Below, in pieces: positions 23,688 to 29,936 of a stretch of DNA of 30,976 nt. The notes below the pieces were generated by a model that was not told where the DNA came from, did not search any database, and saw nothing but the letters and a program-made list of their open reading frames with translations. Source of the stretch: Patescibacteria group bacterium. Lineage in GTDB: Bacteria > Patescibacteriota > Patescibacteriia > UBA2169. The stretch is taken from the NCBI GenBank assembly GCA_018830465.1, contig JAHJSI010000016.1, forward strand, positions 1-30,976, read 5' to 3'. Numbering within the stretch: the stretch's first letter is position 1; each line of letters opens with the position of its first letter. The position numbers and the translations under genes are program-made.

Positions 23688-24407
23688 CTAAATTGAAATT
23701 ATTAAATTTTCAGCTGTTAACTGCCAATTTTGGGATTTAGGATTTGATAATCTCTCTAATAAATCCCGCGTTGCTTGAGCTGTTTTTTTTGACCTATTTG
23801 TAATAATATCTTTCCGCAATACTGGCACGCTCTGCCGCAGCCATTCATGAATTTTGTCTTTGTCCATTTTTGCCTGCGTCCAAATTCTCATTCTTGTCTG
23901 CGCGTCGCGCGCGCCCATAATCTCATCTATAAGAGACGAATCCGCATTCACAGATTCTTCGCGCTTTAAACTGAAATAAATCGGCACTGTTCTTGAATAT
24001 ACTGTCGGTAATACCTGGTCTTTGTGGTTGATTATTAAAAAAATGTACGTATTTTCCGCTGGCTCTTCCAGAATTTTCAAAAACGCGTTTTGCGCTTCTG
24101 TATTCATTGCGTGCGCTCTGTCTATAATAAGCACTTTTTTATCTGATGATATCGGCGTCATTGACAGCCAGGATCGCGCGGATCTTATAGTGTCTATGGA
24201 AATAATCGTCTTTTCTGGAAATATAAGCTTAATGTCTGGATGATTATTTATGTCTGATGATATGAATTCACTTAAAAAATTCTCCAAAGTGCTCATTTTT
24301 CCAATATTGTTCGCGCCTATAAACGCGTATGCGTGGGACAATGTCTGATTCTTCGCGCAAGTATTCAGATATGACAGGATGTTCTGATGTGCTTGTTTGT
24401 CTAACAT
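23688..24407 (-). CDS. holB: DNA polymerase III delta'-like subunit
   Basis: This is a clamp-loader subunit of the AAA+ type that helps load the sliding clamp. The 239-residue product has SHAYAFIGANNIGK (24-37), a degenerate P-loop ending GKM instead of GKT/S, the IDRAHAMNTEAQNAFLKILE block (94-113) and SRT (138-140) in place of the arginine-finger SRC. Loss of ATP binding is normal for delta'. No zinc-binding cysteines are present. The ATG at 24407 is chosen over the upstream start at 24464 because a TATAAT box ends 6 bp before it, predicting a leaderless mRNA. It heads the eight-gene run down to mrdA. Confidence 0.9.
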   Translation of the reverse strand: MLDKQAHQNILSYLNTCAKNQTLSHAYAFIGANNIGKMSTLENFLSEFISSDINNHPDIKLIFPEKTIISIDTIRSARSWLSMTPISSDKKVLIIDRAHAMNTEAQNAFLKILEEPAENTYIFLIINHKDQVLPTVYSRTVPIYFSLKREESVNADSSLIDEIMGARDAQTRMRIWTQAKMDKDKIHEWLRQSVPVLRKDIITNRSKKTAQATRDLLERLSNPKSQNWQLTAENLIISI

Positions 24408-24413
24408 GTCTTT

Positions 24414-24443
24414 ATTATACAAGTTATCTATGATTTGAGTCAA
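24414..24443 (-). promoter_or_regulatory. promoter of the holB-frr-rseP-mreBCD-mrdA run
   Basis: The -35 box TTGACT (24443 to 24438) and -10 box TATAAT (24419 to 24414) have an 18-bp spacer. The ATG at 24407 is 6 bp past the -10 box, so the transcript should start at the start codon. Confidence 0.7.
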
Positions 24444-24444
24444 T

Positions 24445-24470
24445 AAAAAAATCCAGCCAAACAACTGATT
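24445..24470 (-). terminator. probable terminator of the second mreB
   Basis: On the minus strand AATCAG (24470 to 24465) pairs with CTGGATT (24456 to 24450) with one bulged base and an 8-nt loop, followed by seven T (24451 to 24445). The stem is weak, but the T-tract and position fit. Confidence 0.45.
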
Positions 24471-24485
24471 GTGTTTTTCTTTTTA

Positions 24486-25493
24486 TCAACTTGTAGCTAA
24501 AATACTGCGCTTATAGGATTCTAGATTTTCCAAAGCAACGCCAGTTCCTTTTGCAACGCAAAGCAAGGGCTCATCAGCAGTATATGCTGGCACTCCTGTT
24601 GCTTGGGCAATTAATCTATCCATATTTCTAAGCAAAGAAGATCCGCCGGATAAAACAATCCCTTTATCAATGACATCTGCTGATAATTCTGGCGGCGTGC
24701 TTTGTAGAACAGATTTTACTGAAGAAATTATTCCTTCCAATTCTGCTTGAATAGCTTCTGTAACATCATCAGAGCTTACTGTAACAGTTCTTGGCATTCC
24801 AGAAATCATATCTCTGCCTCGAACTTCCATGCTCATTTTTTTCTGCAAATATAGAGCAGAGCCAATTCCAATTTTTATGTCTTCCGCGCTTCGTTCGCCT
24901 ATCGCAAGATTGTATTTGCGCCTTACATGCTCTGAAATCGCGCTGTCAAATCTATTGCCTCCAATTCTAACAGAAGTATTGGTCACGATTCCACCTAAAG
25001 ATATTACAGCCATCTCGCTTGTTCCGCCTCCCAAATCAATAATCATGTGCCCTGATGCTGATCCAATTGGAATATTCGCGCCGATTGCGGCTGCGATCGG
25101 TTCTTTAATTATAAAAGCGGCTTTAGCGCCTGCGGCAATTGTGGCATCTATCGCGGCCCTTCTTTCTGTTGAAGTAATGCCAGCTGGGACAGCTACCATG
25201 ACTTCTGGCCTAAAAAGCCTTATATTGCCGACTGCTTTATTAATAAAATATTTAAGCATTGCTTCTGTTGTTTTATAATCAGCTATTACTCCCTCGCGCA
25301 AAGGACGGGAAGCGACAATTGTATCAGGCGTGCGCCCGAGCATTTCCTTTGCTTCATCGCCAACCGCTAAAATCTCTTTATCATTCAAAGATATCGCGAC
25401 AACAGACGGCTCATTCAAAACAATGCCCCTGCCAGGCACAAAAACTAAAGTATTCGCTGTTCCTAAATCAATTCCAATCTTTTTGGTAAACAT
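24486..25493 (-). CDS. mreB: canonical MreB, second copy
   Basis: This 335-residue actin-like protein has intact nucleotide-site motifs: DLGTANT in phosphate-1 (9-15), IIKEPIAAAIGA with the catalytic Glu, IIDLGGGTSEMAVISLGG in phosphate-2, and the GIVLSGGSSLLRNMDRL block. It is transcribed alone, with its own promoter and a probable terminator, outside the mreBCD run. The ATG at 25493 gives the family-typical MFTKKIGIDLGTANT start. Two earlier in-frame ATGs at 25499 and 25505 sit in or just after the -10 box. It may be the main filament-forming MreB, with the operon copy in a modulating role; that division of labour is inference. Confidence 0.95.
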   Translation of the reverse strand: MFTKKIGIDLGTANTLVFVPGRGIVLNEPSVVAISLNDKEILAVGDEAKEMLGRTPDTIVASRPLREGVIADYKTTEAMLKYFINKAVGNIRLFRPEVMVAVPAGITSTERRAAIDATIAAGAKAAFIIKEPIAAAIGANIPIGSASGHMIIDLGGGTSEMAVISLGGIVTNTSVRIGGNRFDSAISEHVRRKYNLAIGERSAEDIKIGIGSALYLQKKMSMEVRGRDMISGMPRTVTVSSDDVTEAIQAELEGIISSVKSVLQSTPPELSADVIDKGIVLSGGSSLLRNMDRLIAQATGVPAYTADEPLLCVAKGTGVALENLESYKRSILATS

Positions 25494-25503
25494 AAGCATA
25501 CTC

Positions 25504-25532
25504 ATCTTAAGGCAAAGGCGCGGTCTAGTCAA
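25504..25532 (-). promoter_or_regulatory. promoter of the second mreB
   Basis: The -35 box TTGACT (25532 to 25527) and -10 box TAAGAT (25509 to 25504) have a 17-bp spacer. The predicted start is near 25497, leaving a leader of about 4 nt before the ATG at 25493. Confidence 0.65.
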
Positions 25533-25536
25533 TACT

Positions 25537-25560
25537 AAAAAGCCCGGCGTTTCGCGAGGC
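25537..25560 (-). terminator. terminator of the polysaccharide/DUF4012 cluster
   Basis: On the minus strand GCCTCGCG (25560 to 25553) pairs with CGCCGGGC (25549 to 25542), an 8-bp stem with one mismatch and an AAA loop, followed by five T. It lies 9 bp after the DUF4012 stop and 4 bp before the mreB -35 box. Confidence 0.7.
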
Positions 25561-25569
25561 GTTTATCAT

Positions 25570-27492
25570 TTATTTTTGTGTAATTATGATTTTCCTGTCA
25601 ACTGATAAATTCCACTCTCCAGAAACTTGATTTCCTCCTTTTTTATCAAATATATTGGATGGACTTATATCATCAATATCAAACGGAAGAATAATATCTA
25701 TATTAAGATCATGCGCTCTAGCGCCTGCTTGTTTTTGGACTAACAAGGAATAATCGCCTTGCAAAATGCGGGATGCCACATCATCTGGCAGAATATATGT
25801 GAAAGAAAGTGTTTCTGTGTCCATTGGCTCAATTGAAATGAATGTGCCGAATACGGTTTTGTTATGCTCATCAGTAATTGCAAGTTCTTCTTCATTTCCT
25901 TTAGCGGAGAGCAAGGTTGATCCTAATGGAACATATAAGCGCGTGTAAGTTCTATATCTTGTTGTCTTCCAGTCAAAATTTCCAGTATGCTCATATGTAA
26001 TTGACGCTGTTGATTCTAATCTGCCATTGCCATTCACATTTAGCGTATAATCAATTGTGCGATTTATTGCGGGATCTGATTTTAGTGACCCAAGATTAGC
26101 ATCAACAACATACAGATAATCTTTATCAGATGGCAAGATTCGTCCGCCCCATTCTAAATCGCGCACAATTTTCTGCGCATCTTCATCTTCAAAGAAAAGC
26201 ATTAATTGCTTTTCGTCCAGAGCGGAAAATATTATAGGAGTAAGAGCGCGCATCTGATCAATTGATAATGCAAAGAGCTTCTCTTTAAGCTGCTGGGCCA
26301 CATCATCAATAATCTGCTTGCGGTTATGGATTGTAATCCTTTCGTCTTTAAATCCTTTTTCAACATGATACGCCAAAGTATCAATCAAATTATCTGATGT
26401 AAATTCTTTATCATCAACATATACTGGACCAAGCACTGACATCAGATTCTCAACAACCGATGGAGTTAAAGCAATTACGCCATCAAAATGCTTAACAGGT
26501 CCGCGTTCATCGTTATAAAACTGAATTGCGTTTTGAGCAGTTGTGGGAAAGTCAGGATCCCAGTTTACGTCCCTAAAAAACCATTGGGACTGCTTAATAT
26601 ACTTCTGTATGGGCAATGGCGGAACCTTTGTATTATATGCCTTAGCTGGCTCATCTAAATTATACACATTATCTGTCGCAAAAGATGAGACAGATCCATT
26701 GCGAATTTTCAAAACTCCATATGTCCCGATAAATCCGCCTGTTGGCCTAAGCTCTGTATTATTCTGCAGCAAAAGAAGATAAGTTTTCTCCTGCGGATAT
26801 CCAAGAATGCTTGGCGCTGCTGCTATCCATGGCTGTACTTGCGCAAATAATTCCTGGGCTTGAACGAGCTTTGATCCAATGCTGTTTATCTGCACGTTGA
26901 TTATTGGCATTCTGGTTGTCTCTCTCGCGCTTGATAAAAATTCAAGAGACAAAGTCGTCTGATTATTAACTCGCTCCCAAAGAGCGGATGATTCAGACAA
27001 TGCCTTAAGAAGCTCTATTTTATCTGATTCCTTCAATTCGCTGAATGAATCAAACTCTATTTCATTTATAATTGGAACATCTTTAATCCAGTCTATGACC
27101 AAAACCCCAGAAGCAATTGAAATTTTGGATGCTGTGATAATTGACTGCGCTGCCCGCGCTTCTTGAGAAATTCCCGGCAATAATGTAAAAGGATAAAGCT
27201 TATTAACTGATGATTCAAGCTCATTTATATTTGTGTTTATGCTTCTTAAAACTTTATCCGCGAGTTTCCAGTCTTTTGAAACAATAGATTGTTTTAATTC
27301 TGGAATAAGGCCTTGCATCTGCTTTGCGTTAGCGTACGCGTCAAACGCGTGATATCCATAAAAAGTCATCAAAAAAATAAGCACCAAAACAGTTGCCCAT
27401 GCAAAATGATTTTTTTTTGGAATAATCTGGGAAATGTCTATCTTATCGCGTAAATCCCCATTTTTTAAAATATTTAATAGCTGAAATAACAT
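25570..27492 (-). CDS. DUF4012 family membrane-anchored protein
   Basis: The product has about 640 residues, with a short cytosolic N terminus, one membrane helix (about 31-49) and a large extracytoplasmic part. The signature segment NNTELRPTGGFIGTYG identifies DUF4012, a family of unknown function often found next to polysaccharide genes. A related block DGVIALTPSVVENLMSVLGP recalls LytR-CpsA-Psr-like attachment enzymes. A role in polymer transfer or attachment is only a guess. The ATG at 27492 overlaps the glycosyltransferase upstream by 50 bp; the earlier start at 27564 would overlap by 122 bp. It is the last gene of the surface glycan cluster and is followed by a terminator. Confidence 0.8.
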   Translation of the reverse strand: MLFQLLNILKNGDLRDKIDISQIIPKKNHFAWATVLVLIFLMTFYGYHAFDAYANAKQMQGLIPELKQSIVSKDWKLADKVLRSINTNINELESSVNKLYPFTLLPGISQEARAAQSIITASKISIASGVLVIDWIKDVPIINEIEFDSFSELKESDKIELLKALSESSALWERVNNQTTLSLEFLSSARETTRMPIINVQINSIGSKLVQAQELFAQVQPWIAAAPSILGYPQEKTYLLLLQNNTELRPTGGFIGTYGVLKIRNGSVSSFATDNVYNLDEPAKAYNTKVPPLPIQKYIKQSQWFFRDVNWDPDFPTTAQNAIQFYNDERGPVKHFDGVIALTPSVVENLMSVLGPVYVDDKEFTSDNLIDTLAYHVEKGFKDERITIHNRKQIIDDVAQQLKEKLFALSIDQMRALTPIIFSALDEKQLMLFFEDEDAQKIVRDLEWGGRILPSDKDYLYVVDANLGSLKSDPAINRTIDYTLNVNGNGRLESTASITYEHTGNFDWKTTRYRTYTRLYVPLGSTLLSAKGNEEELAITDEHNKTVFGTFISIEPMDTETLSFTYILPDDVASRILQGDYSLLVQKQAGARAHDLNIDIILPFDIDDISPSNIFDKKGGNQVSGEWNLSVDRKIIITQK

Positions 27493-28243
27493 GTATCCAA
27501 GACAATTTATTAAATAAAGTTTTATAAAATTTATCAGCTGACGCGCGCGCGTGATAATGCACAATCTCTACATTTGAAATATACCATACTTCCCAGCGCT
27601 TTTGCCAGAATCTTCTGCACCAATCAGTGTCTTCCATAAACATAAAATATCTGTCATCCATCAGCCCTACATCGTCAATAGCGCTCTTGCGAACTATCAT
27701 GCAAGAGCCCTGCACCCAGTCAACTTTTTTATCATTTTTATGATCCCAATCCCGCATTAAATATTTGTTTATTGCTTTTTGCGCGAATCTAAATCTAGAC
27801 AATGGCGTTCTGCGATATAACAACACCCTTGGATTTGGAAAGCGATAACAGAAATATTGCAGTGTTCCGTCTGGATGCAAAAGCCTTGGACCTGCTATGG
27901 CTGCGTTAGGGTGCGCGTCCATAAAATCTACCATATATTTTAGCGCGTTATTCCAGATTAAAATATCAGAATTTAAAATAAGCCCATATCTTCCGCGCGC
28001 TTGTCTTATTCCAAGATTGTTTCCAGCTGAAAATCCTATGTTTGATCCTGCCTCAATTAACCGCGCCTGGCCAAAGCGCGGCATTAAATTATGTTTTATA
28101 TATTTAGCGCTCTGATCTGTTGAAGCATTATCAACTAAAATAATCTCATAGTCCAAATTATGAGTATTTTCTGTAATTCCTTTTATGCATGGAAGCAGGA
28201 AATCACGAGTGTTGTAGTTTACGATAATAATTGATAGATCCAT
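27443..28243 (-). CDS. family 2 glycosyltransferase (rhamnosyltransferase-like)
   Basis: This 266-residue GT-A enzyme probably adds one sugar to a lipid-linked surface glycan. It has SIIIVNYNTRDFL (4-16), VDNASTD (37-43), GFSAGNNLGIRQARG, an NSD motif (LILNSDI) in place of DxD, a VQGSCMIVRK acceptor block, and MEDTDWCRR with the catalytic-base region. The composition resembles WbbL-type rhamnosyltransferases; the donor sugar is inferred. A TATAAT box is 4 bp before the ATG, and an inverted-repeat element lies just upstream. The 3' end overlaps DUF4012. Confidence 0.88.
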   Translation of the reverse strand: MDLSIIIVNYNTRDFLLPCIKGITENTHNLDYEIILVDNASTDQSAKYIKHNLMPRFGQARLIEAGSNIGFSAGNNLGIRQARGRYGLILNSDILIWNNALKYMVDFMDAHPNAAIAGPRLLHPDGTLQYFCYRFPNPRVLLYRRTPLSRFRFAQKAINKYLMRDWDHKNDKKVDWVQGSCMIVRKSAIDDVGLMDDRYFMFMEDTDWCRRFWQKRWEVWYISNVEIVHYHARASADKFYKTLFNKLSWIHVISAIKYFKKWGFTR

Positions 28244-28265
28244 ACAAATTATAAGACATAAGTCA

Positions 28266-28321
28266 TAAGTCGTAAGTTTTGTGCCTTAGACACTCTCTTA
28301 AGTCTTATGACTTACGACTTA
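28266..28321. repeat. inverted repeat built of TAAGTC-type units between two glycosyltransferase genes
   Basis: Perfect 12-bp arms TAAGTCGTAAGT (28266-28277) and ACTTACGACTTA (28310-28321) enclose a 32-nt loop. The flanks carry more copies of a 7-8 nt unit (ATAAGAC, ATAAGTC, TTAAGTC), from about 28251 to 28327. The right arm runs into the 3' end of the upstream gene and encodes its last residues. Confidence 0.75.
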
Positions 28322-29196
28322 AGACTTTTATATGCTTTCAAATTTTGTCTCTCGAACAATGCAACATATATAAATTTCGCAAATTCATATCCAATAATCA
28401 TCTTTATTCTCCAGTCATGCCATTTAAGATTTTTCTTCAGCATCAGAAGATGATTGCGGATTGAAGTCTGCTTATCTTCATCTGGCCGATTTTTTCTATC
28501 ATTGCCTATTCCAGTTCTTCGCGAATGATACGCGATTGCTAGTGGAGCTATTTTTGCTTTGTACTTGGCATTATTTAATCTCCATGCTAAGTCTGCGTCA
28601 TCTTTAAGAGAATATAGGCCAAATCTTTCATCTAAAATTCCATGTTTATCTTTTACTTGTTTTAAGGATGATAAGCGATATAACGCGCAAGCTCCAGTCA
28701 CCCCAAAAACATCTATTTTAGGGCTAAAATCTGGCTTCTGGCGCGTGTTTTGGCCAATATCTAGTATTTGTCCATTTATCCGCATTTTCAGGCCTAAACT
28801 ATCTATTACGCCACTTTTCCCTTCTTCTGGCAATTGCTGATAAAGTATGCCTCCAACTGACGCAATTTGCTCATCTGACTCTATCATATCCACGCATTCC
28901 CGCAAAAAACCTTCCTGTAATTCTGTGTCAGGATTAAGCATTAAAACATACGAAGATTCTGATTTTTCAAATCCTTGGTTATGGCCTGCCGCGAATCCCC
29001 TATTTTCAGTGTTTTGTATAATTTGCGTATTTGGTTGATTAGCGCGAATCCAATCCATTGTCCCATCTTCTGACGCATTATCAATTACTAGAACAGAATA
29101 TTCTACTCCTTTCTGTATCTGGATTCCGCGAAAAAGCTGCTCAAGATGCTTTCTTGAATTCCATGTCACGATTTGTATTTGTACTTTTGTTGGCAT
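28312..29196 (-). CDS. family 2 glycosyltransferase
   Basis: This 294-residue GT-A enzyme is related to the neighbouring one. It has IQIVTWNSRKHLEQL (8-22), VIDNASEDGT, ENRGFAAGHNQGF, the NPD motif LMLNPDTEL (89-97) in place of DxD, GVTGACALYRLS and LKDDADLAWRL. A single C-terminal amphipathic stretch (about 258-280) could attach it to the membrane. Its last residues KAYKSLKS are encoded within the inverted repeat at 28266-28321, so the original C terminus may have been altered. The sugar transferred is unknown. Confidence 0.88.
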   Translation of the reverse strand: MPTKVQIQIVTWNSRKHLEQLFRGIQIQKGVEYSVLVIDNASEDGTMDWIRANQPNTQIIQNTENRGFAAGHNQGFEKSESSYVLMLNPDTELQEGFLRECVDMIESDEQIASVGGILYQQLPEEGKSGVIDSLGLKMRINGQILDIGQNTRQKPDFSPKIDVFGVTGACALYRLSSLKQVKDKHGILDERFGLYSLKDDADLAWRLNNAKYKAKIAPLAIAYHSRRTGIGNDRKNRPDEDKQTSIRNHLLMLKKNLKWHDWRIKMIIGYEFAKFIYVALFERQNLKAYKSLKS

Positions 29197-29264
29197 ATTT
29201 AATATATAACTATACTACATCATTTTAAATAAAAAAACAGCCCAGCATCAAAAATAAAATATAT

Positions 29265-29297
29265 AAAAAAGACCCGAGAGCTGTTGCTATCGGGTCT
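29265..29297 (-). terminator. rho-independent terminator of the two-gene zinc-ribbon unit
   Basis: On the minus strand AGACCCGA (29297 to 29290) pairs perfectly with TCGGGTCT (29277 to 29270) around a 12-nt loop, followed by a T-rich run. It lies 36 bp after the stop of the zinc-ribbon gene. Confidence 0.88.
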
Positions 29298-29333
29298 ATA
29301 TGAAAAGAAATGGCATTGACTAAAATGTTGCGC

Positions 29334-29618
29334 TCACTTTATTTCATGAGCAGGAATTCCTCGGCGCGGATGGTCTTCAAGTTCAGGATAGTAGATGAAG
29401 TCTTCATCAAGACGAAAACCAAACGGCGAGTTTATCGCGCCTTCTGTGAGAACTACGCACTCACGATCACACTCATGGCAACGCCATACAGCATTTGAAC
29501 TATCAACGAATGTTGCAGACCCCGAATTAAAGCCACAATAAGCACATCCAAATTCCAGAAATTCTGCAATACTGACTGCAATTGGTCCAATGGCTTCTTG
29601 CGCCACATTTTCACTCAT
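29334..29618 (-). CDS. small zinc-ribbon protein of unknown function
   Basis: The 94-residue product has CAYC (25-28) and CHEC (47-50), a CxxC-x18-CxxC arrangement that fits a zinc ribbon, with an extra Cys54. The C-terminal half is acidic and aromatic (EDFIYYPELEDHPRRG). I recognise no family. It has a strong Shine-Dalgarno sequence, AAGGAG, 7 nt before the ATG, and its start overlaps the upstream stop as ATGA. It ends a self-contained unit with a consensus promoter and a strong terminator, set inside the polysaccharide cluster. It might bind nucleic acid or protein; this is inference. Confidence 0.75.
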   Translation of the reverse strand: MSENVAQEAIGPIAVSIAEFLEFGCAYCGFNSGSATFVDSSNAVWRCHECDRECVVLTEGAINSPFGFRLDEDFIYYPELEDHPRRGIPAHEIK

Positions 29619-29866
29619 CCCTCTTCTCCTTGGAAAATACTGCTTGCGTGAATTTTTTTTATTGCTAATTCCACGCTAAGATAACATGCAACAGCGTGGA
29701 CAAACAAAAGACCCAGCATTATCTCTTTGCCATGTTCGCGACAAGCTGCTTCAAAAACCTCTTTTCCTCCTCCTTGTTTAACCTGAATCCATATTCTTCC
29801 AGCTACTCTGTTTGCTTGAGTAGCTATACCAAGGTCTTTTTGATTGATTCTTGCACTTTTTGACAT
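29615..29866 (-). CDS. small hypothetical protein, first gene of the two-gene unit
   Basis: The 83-residue product has a basic N-terminal part (MSKSARINQKDLGIATQANR), a possible beta segment (RIWIQVKQGG), and a hydrophobic helix around 49-68 (IMLGLLFVHAVACYLSVELA) that could be amphipathic or membrane-associated. I recognise no family. The start is supported by AAAAGGA, 10 nt upstream, and a perfect consensus promoter. Coupling to the zinc-ribbon gene through the ATGA overlap suggests that the two products act together. Confidence 0.7.
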   Translation of the reverse strand: MSKSARINQKDLGIATQANRVAGRIWIQVKQGGGKEVFEAACREHGKEIMLGLLFVHAVACYLSVELAIKKIHASSIFQGEEG

Positions 29867-29907
29867 GGCTGAATCATCCTTTTTAGAGTGAAAAGATCTA
29901 TTTTTAT

Positions 29908-29936
29908 ATTATACACCTATATATGCTTTCTGTCAA
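29908..29936 (-). promoter_or_regulatory. perfect consensus sigma70-type promoter of the two-gene unit
   Basis: The -35 box TTGACA (29936 to 29931) and -10 box TATAAT (29913 to 29908) match consensus at all twelve positions with a 17-bp spacer. The -35 box lies inside the 3' end of the O-antigen ligase-like gene. The leader is about 35 nt with a clear ribosome binding site. Confidence 0.85.

Noticed and set aside
24408..24464. Longer N terminus for holB
   Set aside because: The extra codons cover the -35 and -10 boxes and the end of the preceding terminator, and add a segment foreign to delta' proteins.
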